Assembly (NCBI GenBank): GCA_963728655.1
Contig: CAVSLD010000002.1
Coordinates: 868,001 to 932,000 of the forward strand
Direction of reading: 5' to 3'
Source: Iamia sp963728655
Lineage (GTDB): Bacteria; Actinomycetota; Acidimicrobiia; Acidimicrobiales; Iamiaceae
DNA length: 64,000 nt
In this document: piece after piece, positions 36,011 through 45,887 of the stretch
Numbering within the stretch: position 1 is the first letter of the stretch
How the letters are laid out: each line of letters begins with the position of its first letter
Notes under the pieces: generated by a model
Database searches by the model: none
Told to the model about the DNA's origin: nothing
What the model saw: only the letters and a program-made list of their open reading frames with translations
Program-made: the position numbers and the translations under genes

Positions 36011-37318
36011 GTGAAGCTCTCGTCCGCCCTCCGCTACCTCGACCAGCACACCAACCTCGAGGCCACCGCCGGCCGCGCCGAGGGCCTGTCGCTCGAGCGC
36101 ATGGCCCGGCTGGTCCACGTGCTCGGCGACCCTCAGACCGCCTACCCGGTGATCCACATCACCGGCACCAACGGCAAGGGCTCGGTCGGCCGCATGGTCA
36201 GCCGCCTGCTGAAGGCCCAGGGCCTGTCGGTCGGCACCTACTCCAGCCCGCACCTGGAGCAGATCAACGAGCGCATCGCCTGGGACGGCGAACCCATCGA
36301 CGACGACGCCCTGGGCGAGGCCATCGGAGCGGTCGCCGCCGTCGAGGACCTCGCCGGCGTGGTGCCCTCGTACTTCGAGATCCTCACCGCCGCCGCCTTC
36401 CGGCACTTCGCCGACGTGGCCGTCGACGTGGCCGTGGTGGAGGTCGGGATGCTCGGGCGCTGGGACGCGACCAACGTGGCCGAGGCCACCGTGGCCGTGT
36501 GCACCAACGTCGGGCGCGACCACACCGACGGGTCCCCGGGCTGGCGCCAGGCCATCGCCGACGAGAAGGCCGGCATCGTCACCGCCGGGCTCACCGACGT
36601 GCTCGTCCTGGGCGAGACCGATCCCGACCTGCTGCCCACCTTCGCCGCCGCCGGCGCGGTGGAGACCTGGCTGCGCGACGTCGACTTCGGCGTGGCCGCC
36701 GACCGCGTGGCCGTGGGCGGGCGCCTGGTCGACCTGCGCACGCCCGAGGCCCTCCACGAGGAGGTGTACCTCCCGGTCCACGGCGCCCACCAGGCCGACA
36801 ACGCCGCCGTCGCGGTGGCTGCGGTCGAGGCCTTCCTGGGTCGGGCCCAGGCCTCCGACGTGGTCGAGGAGGCCTTCGCCGAGCTGACCCTCCCCGGGCG
36901 CTTCGAGGTGGTCGGCCGCCACCCCACCGTGGTCATCGACGCCGCCCACAACCCCGAGGGCGCCGCCGCCGCGGCGGCCACCCTCGCCGAGGACATGACC
37001 CTGCCCGGCTCGGTGCTCATGGTCGTGGGCCTGCTGGCCGGCCGCGACCCCGAGGAGGTCCTCCTCGCCCTGGGAGCGGCCGACGCCGGGCTCCTGCTGG
37101 TCTGCACCCCCGACTCGCCCCGCGCCCTCCCCACCGCGGGGGTCGCCGCCGCCGCCGAGCGCCTCGGCGCCGTGGTCGAGGTCGTGCCCGACCCCGTCGA
37201 CGCCGTGCGCCGTGCCCTCGCCGTCGCCACCGAGGACGACCTCGTGCTGGTGGCCGGCTCCCTCTACGTCGCCGGTCCCGTGCGGGCCGCCCTGCGCGAG
37301 ATGGAGGTCTCGGCATGA
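36011..37318 (+). CDS. folC: Folylpolyglutamate synthase/dihydrofolate synthase
   Basis: 435 residues, Mur-ligase superfamily. P-loop TGTNGKGS at 51-58, SSPHLEQINERI signature, EVGMLGRWDATNV, and the C-terminal IDAAHNPEGA motif. It adds glutamate to folates and, in bifunctional forms, to dihydropteroate. The GTG start follows a TAGCGT box. The stop overlaps the start of the methionine aminopeptidase gene as ATGA, so the two are coupled. Confidence 0.93.
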   Translation: MKLSSALRYLDQHTNLEATAGRAEGLSLERMARLVHVLGDPQTAYPVIHITGTNGKGSVGRMVSRLLKAQGLSVGTYSSPHLEQINERIAWDGEPIDDDALGEAIGAVAAVEDLAGVVPSYFEILTAAAFRHFADVAVDVAVVEVGMLGRWDATNVAEATVAVCTNVGRDHTDGSPGWRQAIADEKAGIVTAGLTDVLVLGETDPDLLPTFAAAGAVETWLRDVDFGVAADRVAVGGRLVDLRTPEALHEEVYLPVHGAHQADNAAVAVAAVEAFLGRAQASDVVEEAFAELTLPGRFEVVGRHPTVVIDAAHNPEGAAAAAATLAEDMTLPGSVLMVVGLLAGRDPEEVLLALGAADAGLLLVCTPDSPRALPTAGVAAAAERLGAVVEVVPDPVDAVRRALAVATEDDLVLVAGSLYVAGPVRAALREMEVSA

Positions 37319-38310
37319 CCCCTGCGGTCGCATCCCTCGTCGACCCGACCCGCATGAAGGCCAACGAGCCCTGCTGGTGCGGCTCGGGCCGCAAGCTCAA
37401 GCGCTGCCACGGCCCGTCCTACGAGCGGGTCCGCCCCGGCGTCGTCAGCGAGCGGCGCCCCGTCCCCGACGGCATCGAGCGGCCGCACTACGCCGAGTCC
37501 GGCGGTCGCAGCCGGCGCGACGTCCCCGACGTGCAGGACGCCGACACCCTCGCGGCCATGCGCCGCACCGGCCGCGCCGCAGCCGAGGTGCTCCGGCAGG
37601 TCGGCGACGCGGTGGCCCCCGGCGTCACCACCGAGGAGCTCGACGCCCTGTGCCACCGCCTCTGCATCGAGGCCGGCGGCTACCCCAGCCCGCTGCGCTA
37701 CGGCGAGCCGTCGTACCCCAAGTCGATCTGCACCTCGGTCAACGAGGTCATCTGCCACGGGATCCCGGACTCCCGGGCCCTGCGCGACGGCGACATCGTG
37801 AACCTCGACGTCACCCTCTTCCGCGAGGGCGTCCACGGCGACACCAACGCCACCTTCTGCGTGGGCACGGTCGACGAGCTCAGCCGGGCCCTGGTCCGGG
37901 TCACCCGGGAGTGCCTGGAGGCGGGCATCGAGGCCGTCCGCCCCGGTCGGCCCACCAGCGACATCGGCCGGGCCATCCAGGCCCACGCCGAGGCCGAGGG
38001 CTTCAGCGTGGTCCGGGCCTTCACCGGCCACGGGGTGGGCCACGAGTTCCACACCGGGCTGCACATCCTCCACTACCACGAGCCCCGCGACGCCAGGGTG
38101 GTGATGGAGGAGGACATGACCTTCACCATCGAGCCCATGATCGCCCTCGGCGCCTGGCAGCACCGGATGTGGGACGACGACTGGACCGCCGTCACCACCG
38201 ACGGCCGCCGCACCGCCCAGTTCGAGCACAGCCTCGTCGTCACCGCCGACGGCGCCGACATCCTCACCCTCCACCCCGACGGCGCCTGGTCCGGCTGCGA
38301 GACCGCCTGA
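37315..38310 (+). CDS. map: Type I methionine aminopeptidase with N-terminal SEC-C zinc motif
   Basis: 331 residues, longer than the 250-285 typical of the family because of a SEC-C domain at residues 15-33 (Cys20, Cys22, Cys31, His32). The metal ligands of the pita-bread fold are visible: Asp in NLDVTLF, Asp in HGDTNATF, His in GHGVGHEFH, Glu in TIEPM and Glu in QFEHSLV. It removes the initiator Met from nascent proteins; the SEC-C motif probably helps it bind the ribosome. Start ATG 37315 overlaps folC. Confidence 0.94.
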   Translation: MTPAVASLVDPTRMKANEPCWCGSGRKLKRCHGPSYERVRPGVVSERRPVPDGIERPHYAESGGRSRRDVPDVQDADTLAAMRRTGRAAAEVLRQVGDAVAPGVTTEELDALCHRLCIEAGGYPSPLRYGEPSYPKSICTSVNEVICHGIPDSRALRDGDIVNLDVTLFREGVHGDTNATFCVGTVDELSRALVRVTRECLEAGIEAVRPGRPTSDIGRAIQAHAEAEGFSVVRAFTGHGVGHEFHTGLHILHYHEPRDARVVMEEDMTFTIEPMIALGAWQHRMWDDDWTAVTTDGRRTAQFEHSLVVTADGADILTLHPDGAWSGCETA

Positions 38311-38318
38311 GCCCGCAC

Positions 38319-38370
38319 GGTGACCACGAGGTGCCAGGCACGTCGTGGTCAGCCTCCTCGTGGTCACCGG
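38319..38370. repeat. REP-like palindrome 1, next to the transposase
   Basis: Arms TGACCACGAGGTGCC (38321-38335) and GGCACGTCGTGGTCA (38337-38351) pair with one mismatch around a single A. A second copy of the outer arm, CCTCGTGGTCACC, follows within 15 nt and can pair with GGTGACCACGAGG. It lies between the convergent map and transposase genes, so it may also end transcription of both. Confidence 0.8.
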
Positions 38371-38382
38371 CTCGCTTCCCCG

Positions 38383-39225
38383 CTACGCGGCGCGACCGGT
38401 GCCGAGCTGGCGCTGGAGCCAGCCCAGGACCCGAGCGACGTCGGGATCGGAGCGGAGACGGGCCTCGGCCCGTCGACGAGCGCGGACGTCCGCCGCGTGA
38501 TGTCGGGGCCCGAGGGCCTCGCCGATCAGCCGACGGAGCCCGGGGTCGGAAGTGCGCGACTCGAGCAGGACGAGCAGCGTCCGGTCGACGTTCGCACTCG
38601 GCCGGTCGCGAGGGCGTCCGACGAGGTCATCGGCAGCGCAGGCGCACCGGACCAGGTGTCGCAGATCGTCGGCGCGGTGGGGGCGTACGGCTGTCTCGCA
38701 CTCGGTGAGGGTGACGAGCTCGTTGATGCGGCCGCCCACCAGATCCATCACCGGTCCCCGGTCGAGGAAGGCCGGGGACGGGCGCAGGCCGAGGTAGGCG
38801 CGGTAGCTCGACCACCGATGGTCTCGAGGGGACTGCACGCCGGCGATGTCGAGCGGGTTGCGGTGCACGTACCGCGCCACCCACAGCAGGTAGGCGTCGC
38901 GCTCGACCGGGATCGAGTGGTAGCGGCCTCGGAAGAGCGGGCCGTCTCGACCGAGCCGGTCGTTGACGTGCCGGCTGTAGACGCTGGTCAGGTGGTGCAT
39001 GGCCTCTGGCAGCGCACCGTCGGGGGCGCGCAGCACCAGGTGGAGGTGGTTCGTCATGAGGCAGTAGGCCAGCGTGGTGACGTCGAATCGCTCGTGGACC
39101 TCCGCCAGCCGGCGCCCGAGCTCGACGCGGTCCGCGTCGGCGAAGAAGATCGGCTGGTGGTCGACCCCACGGTTCATCACGTGGTGGATGCCGGTCTCGG
39201 AGCCGCGTCGGTGGGGTCGTCCCAT
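38383..39225 (-). CDS. REP-associated tyrosine transposase (RAYT, Y1/TnpA_REP family)
   Basis: 280 residues. Single-strand HUH nuclease motifs: histidine pair in YCLMTNHLHLVLR, catalytic Tyr probably in WVARYVHRNPLD, and the family text GPLFRGRYHSIPVERDAYLLW. The C-terminus is an Arg-rich DNA-binding tail. Palindromes of the GACCACGAGGTGCC family flank it on both sides, as expected for the REP elements such enzymes mobilise or process. The frame is open and all motifs are intact, so it may be active. Confidence 0.9.
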   Translation of the reverse strand: MGRPHRRGSETGIHHVMNRGVDHQPIFFADADRVELGRRLAEVHERFDVTTLAYCLMTNHLHLVLRAPDGALPEAMHHLTSVYSRHVNDRLGRDGPLFRGRYHSIPVERDAYLLWVARYVHRNPLDIAGVQSPRDHRWSSYRAYLGLRPSPAFLDRGPVMDLVGGRINELVTLTECETAVRPHRADDLRHLVRCACAADDLVGRPRDRPSANVDRTLLVLLESRTSDPGLRRLIGEALGPRHHAADVRARRRAEARLRSDPDVARVLGWLQRQLGTGRAA

Positions 39226-39274
39226 CCATCGATCCTGCCCGGGGGGTGCGACATCGAGGCCGACGGGTGTCCGG

Positions 39275-39305
39275 CGACCACGAGGTGCCTGGCACCTCGT
39301 GGTCG
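39275..39305. repeat. REP-like palindrome 2 (perfect), next to the transposase
   Basis: A perfect 31-nt palindrome: arm CGACCACGAGGTGCC, central T, and its exact reverse complement. It lies 49 bp before the transposase start codon and belongs to the same family as palindrome 1. Confidence 0.9.
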
Positions 39306-39345
39306 TTCGGGGGTGACGGGTTCGGGGGGTGGGGGAGGCCGGGAG

Positions 39346-39358
39346 TAGGTTGCGCGCC
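39346..39358 (+). promoter_or_regulatory. Putative leaderless promoter of ndk
   Basis: TAGGTT at 39346-39351 lies 7 nt before ATG 39359. GGGAG overlaps the 5' side of the box, too far upstream of it to act as a ribosome-binding site on the same transcript. Confidence 0.4.
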
Positions 39359-39775
39359 ATGACCTCCCGCACCTTCGTGATGGCCAAGCCCGACGCCGTG
39401 GAGCGGGGCCTGGTGGGCGAGATCGTGTCCCGCATCGAGCGCAAGGGCCTCACCCTCGTGGCCGCCGAGCTGCGGACCGTCTCCCAGGAGCTGGCCCAGG
39501 AGCACTACGCCGAGCACGCCGACAAGCCGTTCTACGGCGAGCTGGTCGCGTTCCTCACCCGGTCCCCCGTGTTCGCCATGGTGGTCGAGGGCCCCAACGA
39601 CGACACCTGGGAGCTCTGCCGCATCCTCATCGGCAAGACCAAGGTGGGCGAGGCCCAGCCCGGCTCCATCCGCGGCGACCTCGCCACCACCACCAACGAG
39701 AACCTGGTCCACGGCTCCGACGGCACCGAGTCCGCCGCCCGTGAGATCAAGCTCTGGTTCGGGGACCGGGCCTAG
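39359..39775 (+). CDS. ndk: Nucleoside diphosphate kinase
   Basis: 138 residues, the normal length. Catalytic His118 in NLVHGSDG, nucleotide-binding KPDAVERGLVG near residue 10, and the basic LTRSPVFAMVVEG segment. It balances nucleoside triphosphate pools by phosphotransfer through the histidine. A single-gene unit, followed by a nested hairpin before mreB. Confidence 0.96.
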   Translation: MTSRTFVMAKPDAVERGLVGEIVSRIERKGLTLVAAELRTVSQELAQEHYAEHADKPFYGELVAFLTRSPVFAMVVEGPNDDTWELCRILIGKTKVGEAQPGSIRGDLATTTNENLVHGSDGTESAAREIKLWFGDRA

Positions 39776-39791
39776 GTCGGCGCGCGCCGCA

Positions 39792-39839
39792 CCGTGTGTC
39801 GGGACGGGGACACGTCGCTGTGACCAGCGACGCACACGG
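39792..39839. terminator. Nested hairpin between ndk and mreB
   Basis: The inner stem CGTCGCTG/CAGCGACG (39813-39832, loop TGAC) is enclosed by outer arms CCGTGTG/CACACGG. It probably terminates ndk transcription; an operator role for mreB is possible. Confidence 0.5.
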
Positions 39840-39843
39840 GTGA

Positions 39844-39873
39844 TTGTTGCGATCCGGTGACGGCGCCTACACT
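39844..39873 (+). promoter_or_regulatory. Promoter of the mreB operon
   Basis: TTGTTG (39844-39849) and TACACT (39868-39873) with an 18-nt spacer, 41 nt before the GTG of mreB. GGAGG at 39906-39910 gives the ribosome-binding site. Confidence 0.6.
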
Positions 39874-39914
39874 CGTTCGATCGCGCCCGACCGAGCGCGG
39901 CTGCTGGAGGTCTC

Positions 39915-40955
<1,041 letters not shown>

Positions 40956-40971
40956 CCCGGCCCTCGGCGAG

Positions 40972-41808
40972 GTGCCCCGGTCCCGGCGTTTCGGACGCTC
41001 GCGCTTCACGCTCGTCCTGCTGATCCTGGCGTCGCTGACGATCCTCACCCTCGACTACCGCGACACCGGACCGGTCCAGGGGTTGCGCAGCGTGGCCAGC
41101 ACGGTCTTCTCCCCCTTCCGCGCCGCCGGCGACGCGGTGGCCGACCCCTTCCGCAACGGCTGGAACGGGATCTTCGGCTACGACGACCTGGAGGACGAGA
41201 ACGCCGACCTGCGGGCCCAGATCGAGGAGCTCAAGGGCCAGGAGGTGGCCAACGCCAACGCCGCGGCCGAGAACGAGCAGCTGCGGCGCATGAACGAGCT
41301 GCCGGTGACCTCCGACATCCCGACCGTCGTGGCCGAGGTCGTCTCCGCCCCGCTCACCAGCTTCGACACCACCATCGAGATCAACCGCGGCTCGGGCGAG
41401 GGCATCAAGGAGGGCATGGCCGTCGTCACCGACGCGGGCCTGGTCGGCCGGATCGCCCTCGTCGAGGGGGGCCGCAGCCGGGTCCGGCTGATCACCGACC
41501 CCGACTACCCGACCATCGGGGCGCGCCTGGTCGAGTCGGGTGACGTGGGCGGGGCCGAGCCCGGCACCGACGGGCACCTGGTCATCGAGGAGGGCATCCA
41601 GCTCTCCACCTCTGCGGAGCGGGGCGACGAGGTCGTCACCGCCGGCACCCGGGGCAGCGAGTACCCCCCGGGCATCCCCATCGGGTCCGTGCTCAAGGTG
41701 GGCCGCACCGGCGACCGCACCGAGAAGACCCTCGAGATCGACCCCTCGGCCAGCCTCGAGGGCCTCCGCTTCGTCGCCGTGCTGCTCTGCGACGAGGACT
41801 GCCAGTGA
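40972..41808 (+). CDS. mreC: Rod-shape-determining protein MreC
   Basis: 278 residues, GTG start 16 nt after mreB. One N-terminal transmembrane helix (FTLVLLILASLTILTL), a periplasmic coiled coil (DLEDENADLRAQIEELKGQ), then the twin beta-barrel domain (VVAEVVSAPLTSFDTTIEINRGS; GMAVVTDAGLVGRIA). It bridges MreB, PBP2 and RodA. The C-terminus ends with two Cys (LLCDEDCQ), which is uncommon. Confidence 0.93.
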   Translation: MPRSRRFGRSRFTLVLLILASLTILTLDYRDTGPVQGLRSVASTVFSPFRAAGDAVADPFRNGWNGIFGYDDLEDENADLRAQIEELKGQEVANANAAAENEQLRRMNELPVTSDIPTVVAEVVSAPLTSFDTTIEINRGSGEGIKEGMAVVTDAGLVGRIALVEGGRSRVRLITDPDYPTIGARLVESGDVGGAEPGTDGHLVIEEGIQLSTSAERGDEVVTAGTRGSEYPPGIPIGSVLKVGRTGDRTEKTLEIDPSASLEGLRFVAVLLCDEDCQ

Positions 41809-41851
41809 CCGCCGGGCGCCCGACCCGGACCCTCCGCCCCGCCCGCCGACC

Positions 41852-42376
41852 GTGAGCAGCGTCGTGGTGGCGCGCGTCGCGCTCGTCGGGCTGGTGGTGC
41901 TGGTGCTCCAGGTCTGCTTCGTGTCCCAGGTCGAGATCTTCGGGGCCCGGGGCAACATCGTGCTGCTCTTCGCCATCGCCGCCGGGCTGGAGACCGATGC
42001 CCAGCGGGGCGCCATCGCCGGCTTCGCCCTGGGCCTGGCCTTCGACCTGTTGCTCGACACGCCCGTCGGGCTCTCGGCGCTCACCATGGCCCTCGTCGGC
42101 TACGGGGTGGGCTCGGCCAAGGACCTCGTCCTGCGCTCCTCGCGCCTGATCAACATCGCCCTCGTCGCCCTGGCCTCGGCGGCCGGCACCCTGCTCTACG
42201 CGGGGGCCGCCGTCGTGCTCGGGGTGACCGTCGAGCCGGGCACCCTCCCCGCTATCGTCGCGGTCATCGCCGCGGTCAACGCACTGCTGAGCACACCCCT
42301 GCGGTGGGCGTTGCGCTGGGCCTACGGATCCGACGACCGGGGCCGCCGCCGCGACCAGCTCGTGTTCCGCCGATGA
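41852..42376 (+). CDS. mreD: Rod-shape-determining protein MreD
   Basis: 174 residues, GTG start, five or six hydrophobic helices. The family pattern DTPVGLSALTMALVGYGVG is present. Integral membrane partner of MreC in the elongasome. The stop is 13 nt before mrdA. Confidence 0.9.
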   Translation: MSSVVVARVALVGLVVLVLQVCFVSQVEIFGARGNIVLLFAIAAGLETDAQRGAIAGFALGLAFDLLLDTPVGLSALTMALVGYGVGSAKDLVLRSSRLINIALVALASAAGTLLYAGAAVVLGVTVEPGTLPAIVAVIAAVNALLSTPLRWALRWAYGSDDRGRRRDQLVFRR

Positions 42377-42389
42377 TCGTCTCGCGCCC

Positions 42390-44720
42390 ATGACCGCAGC
42401 CAACCCACACGCTCGCCACCACGTGCTCGGCATCGTGGCCGTCGCCCTCTTCGCCGCGCTCTTCACGCGCCTCTGGTACCTCCAGGTCCTGACCACCGAC
42501 GACTTCGAGCTGGCGGCCCAGAGCAACCGCACCCAGGAGGTCATCATCGAGGCCCCCCGGGGGCGGATCCTCGACCGCAACGCCCAGGTGCTGGTGGAGA
42601 ACCGCCGGGCCATCCAGGTGTCGATCGACTACCAGGACTTCACCGCCCTCGACCCGCCCGAGCAGAGCGAGCTGCTGCGCCGCCTGGCCACCCGGCTCAA
42701 CGAGGACCAGGTGCTGCGCTACGCCGGCGAGCTGGAGGCCAACGACCCGGGCCCCCGCCCGGACCCGACCACCCCGGAGGCGGGGGCGGCCGACGACGAG
42801 GACGTCCCCGAGGCGGGTGGCGACACGACGACCACCACCACGACGCCCGACGACCCCTCCACCCCCGACGTCGACGAGTCCGACCCGGCCGAGGACCCGA
42901 CCCGCCGCCCGCCGGCCGGCGTGGCCACCGGTGCGGAGAACCCCGACGGCCAGACCGAGGTGCCCACCGCCCCGCCGCCGACGGTCACCGAGGAGACCCT
43001 GCGGGACCGGTTGGAGGACACCCGCTTCAGCAAGTTCAAGCCCGTCCCCGTCGCCACCGGCATCAGCGAGGACCTGGAGATCGCCCTCGAGGAGCGTCCC
43101 GAGGAGTTCCCCACCGTGCACGTGGAGCGGGTCGCGGTGCGGGCCTACAACTACGGCGCCCTGCTGGCCCACGTGCTCGGCTACGTCGGCTCCATCACCC
43201 AGGACGAGCTCGACGAGGTCCAGAACACCGAGAAGCCCTACGAGAACGACGACGACATCGGCAAGACCGGCATCGAGGCCGGCTACGAGTCCGAGCTGCG
43301 GGGCACCCCGGGCCGCGTCGTCTACGAGGTCGACGCCCGCAACCGCCCCATCCGCAAGATCTCCGAGACCGCGCCGAAGCCGGGTCGCGACGTCTACCTC
43401 ACGGTCGACATCAACCTCCAGTACCTGATGGAGAAGGGCCTCGCCGCCGAGGTCGAGCGGCGCAAGGGCGTGCAGGACAACGGCTGCTTCCTGCCCGGCG
43501 GCTGCGACGTGCCCGGTGCCGCCTCGGTGGCCCTCGACCCCCGCAACGGCCAGGTGCTGGCCATGGCGTCGTACCCGACCTACGACCCGAACCTGTTCGT
43601 CGGGGGCATCTCCACCGCCGACTACCAGGCCATCGCGGCCGAGGACCGCAAGGACGAGCACCACACCCCGCTCATCAACCGGGCCATCGCCGGCCAGTAC
43701 GCGGCGGGCTCCACCTTCAAGCTGTTCAGCGCCTACGCCGGGCTGGCCACCGGCCAGATCGACCCCCACGCCTTCTACAACGACACCGGCGTCTACGAGT
43801 TCAGCCCCGGCAACACCAAGTGCAACGCCGGCTGCCAGGGCACCGGCTCGGTCGACCTCCAGGCCGCCATCACCAAGTCGTCGGACACCTACTTCTACAA
43901 GCTCGGTGACGAGTCCTGGCTGCGGCGCGACGTCATCGGCGACGAGGCCGAGCAGGACCAGATGCTCAAGTGGGGCCTCGGCGCCCCCACGGGCATCGAC
44001 CTCCCCGGCGAGGCCGCCGGCCGCATCCCCACGCCGGAGTGGCTGCGCGAGTTCTCGGCCGAGATCAACGCCGACGACCCCGAGCTGGCCCGCGACGCCG
44101 GCACCTGGCGGGGCGGCACCAGCGCCAACACCATGGTCGGCCAGGGTGACGTGCTCGTCACCCCCCTCCAGCTGGCCAACGGCTACGCCACCCTGGCCAA
44201 CGGCGGCACCGTCTACCTGCCCCAGCTCGTGCTGCAGGTCACCGACCTGGCCAGCGGGGCCAACCCCGAGGTGCCCCAGCCCGAGGCCATCGGCCAGGTC
44301 GACCCGCTGCCGCCCGAGTGGCGCGACCCGCTCCTCGCCGGCTTCGACGGCGTGACCAAGACCGGCACCGCCTCGCAGACCTTCTCGGGCCTCGACCAGT
44401 CGAGCTGCCCCGTCTCGGGCAAGACGGGCACGGCCCAGGCCGAGGGCAAGAACGACTCCTCGCTGTTCGCGTCCTTCGCCCCCACCCAGGGCGCCACCAT
44501 CGCCACCGCGACCGTCTTCGAGCAGGCCGGCTTCGGCGCCGCCGCCGCCGCTCCGCTCACCCGGCGCCTCCTCGAGCCCTTCGTCGCCGCGGGGTGCAGC
44601 TACGAGCCCTTCGGCAAGGGCACCAGCGCCTTCCCCGCCGCCCCCCTCGGCGGCTGGTTCGACGTGCAGGCGGCCATGGAGGAGTTCGCCCCGACGACCA
44701 CCACCGATCGGCCGGACTGA
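42390..44720 (+). CDS. mrdA: Penicillin-binding protein 2 (elongasome transpeptidase)
   Basis: 776 residues, longer than the 600-680 typical of PBP2. An N-terminal membrane anchor (VLGIVAVALFAALFTRLWYLQ) precedes a pedestal domain that carries an acidic Pro/Thr-rich insertion at about residues 113-203, including a run of Thr. The transpeptidase motifs are intact: Ser441-Thr-Phe-Lys (active-site Ser), SSD at 497-499 and KTG at 678-680. It cross-links peptidoglycan together with RodA. A 1-nt overlap (TGATG) joins it to rodA. Confidence 0.95.
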   Translation: MTAANPHARHHVLGIVAVALFAALFTRLWYLQVLTTDDFELAAQSNRTQEVIIEAPRGRILDRNAQVLVENRRAIQVSIDYQDFTALDPPEQSELLRRLATRLNEDQVLRYAGELEANDPGPRPDPTTPEAGAADDEDVPEAGGDTTTTTTTPDDPSTPDVDESDPAEDPTRRPPAGVATGAENPDGQTEVPTAPPPTVTEETLRDRLEDTRFSKFKPVPVATGISEDLEIALEERPEEFPTVHVERVAVRAYNYGALLAHVLGYVGSITQDELDEVQNTEKPYENDDDIGKTGIEAGYESELRGTPGRVVYEVDARNRPIRKISETAPKPGRDVYLTVDINLQYLMEKGLAAEVERRKGVQDNGCFLPGGCDVPGAASVALDPRNGQVLAMASYPTYDPNLFVGGISTADYQAIAAEDRKDEHHTPLINRAIAGQYAAGSTFKLFSAYAGLATGQIDPHAFYNDTGVYEFSPGNTKCNAGCQGTGSVDLQAAITKSSDTYFYKLGDESWLRRDVIGDEAEQDQMLKWGLGAPTGIDLPGEAAGRIPTPEWLREFSAEINADDPELARDAGTWRGGTSANTMVGQGDVLVTPLQLANGYATLANGGTVYLPQLVLQVTDLASGANPEVPQPEAIGQVDPLPPEWRDPLLAGFDGVTKTGTASQTFSGLDQSSCPVSGKTGTAQAEGKNDSSLFASFAPTQGATIATATVFEQAGFGAAAAAPLTRRLLEPFVAAGCSYEPFGKGTSAFPAAPLGGWFDVQAAMEEFAPTTTTDRPD

Positions 44721-45880
44721 TGGCCACCGTCCCCATCACGCGCCGTCGCCCGCTCACGTCCATGCGGCGGGACCCCTCCGCCGTCTGGCACCACATCGAC
44801 GGGGTGATGGTCGCCTGCCTGCTGGGCGTCTCCACCCTCGGCGTGTTGATGGTCTACAGCGCGACCCGCGGCGCGTCGGCCCCCTACGACGCCTCCTTCC
44901 TCACCAAGCAGGCCTTCTTCATGGCCCTCGGCATCATCGGTGCCGGGGTGGCCGCGACCATCGACTACCGCAAGATCCTCGACGCCGCGCCGCTCATCTA
45001 CGGCACCACCGTCTTCCTGCTGGTGGCGGTGAAGCTGGTGGGTTCGCGCATCGCCGGCACCCAGGCCTGGTTCCAGCTCGGGCCCTTCCGGCTCCAGCCC
45101 TCGGAGTTCGCCAAGCTGGCCCTGATCCTCGGCTTCACCTACCTCGCCGTGCAGTTCCACGGCGACATCGACCTGCGTCGGCTCGGCGCGCTGCTGGCCG
45201 TGGGGGGCGTGCCCATCACCCTCGTGCTGCTCCAGCCCGACCTCGGCACCGCCCTCGTGTCGGTCTGCATCACGTTCTCGCTGCTGGTCGCGGCGGGCGT
45301 GCGGGGACGCTTCCTGGTGCTGCTGGGCGTGCTGGCGGTGGTGTTCGCCACGCTCGTGCTGACGAGCGGCGTGCTCGACCAGTACCAGAAGGACCGCCTC
45401 ACGGTGTTCGCCAACCAGGAGACGCCCAAGAGCCAGGAGGAGTTCCGGGGCGCGGCCTGGAACCTCGAGCAGTCCAAGATCGCCATCGGCTCCGGTGGCG
45501 TCACCGGCAAGGGCCTGTTCAACGGGCCCCAGACCCGCAGCGGCCGGGTGCCCGAGCAGCACACCGACTTCATCTTCACCGCCGTCGGCGAGGAGCTGGG
45601 CCTGGTGGGGGCGGCCGGGCTGCTGGCGCTCTACGGGGTGATCGTGTGGCGGATCTGGCGCACGGCCCAGCTGGCCCGTGACGACGCGGGCACCATGATC
45701 TGCATCGGGGTGCTGGCCATGTTCGTGTTCCAGATCTTCGAGAACGTGGGCATGACCATGGGCATCATGCCCATCACCGGCATCCCCCTGCCCTTCATGA
45801 GCTACGGCGGGTCCTCGGTGATCATGGGCTTCATCGCCATGGGACTCGTGCTCAACGTGCACATGCGCCGGTTCCGGTAG
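44720..45880 (+). CDS. rodA: Peptidoglycan glycosyltransferase RodA
   Basis: 386 residues, SEDS family with about ten helices. Signature residues visible: LQPSEFAKLALI, VLLQPDLGTALV and SYGGSSVIMGFIAMGLVLNV. The catalytic-type Asp lies in LQPDLGT. It polymerises lipid II glycan strands in partnership with PBP2. Last gene of the mre operon, with only 7 bp to the convergent AAA+ ATPase gene. Confidence 0.95.
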   Translation: MATVPITRRRPLTSMRRDPSAVWHHIDGVMVACLLGVSTLGVLMVYSATRGASAPYDASFLTKQAFFMALGIIGAGVAATIDYRKILDAAPLIYGTTVFLLVAVKLVGSRIAGTQAWFQLGPFRLQPSEFAKLALILGFTYLAVQFHGDIDLRRLGALLAVGGVPITLVLLQPDLGTALVSVCITFSLLVAAGVRGRFLVLLGVLAVVFATLVLTSGVLDQYQKDRLTVFANQETPKSQEEFRGAAWNLEQSKIAIGSGGVTGKGLFNGPQTRSGRVPEQHTDFIFTAVGEELGLVGAAGLLALYGVIVWRIWRTAQLARDDAGTMICIGVLAMFVFQIFENVGMTMGIMPITGIPLPFMSYGGSSVIMGFIAMGLVLNVHMRRFR

Positions 45881-45887
45881 GGCCTCC

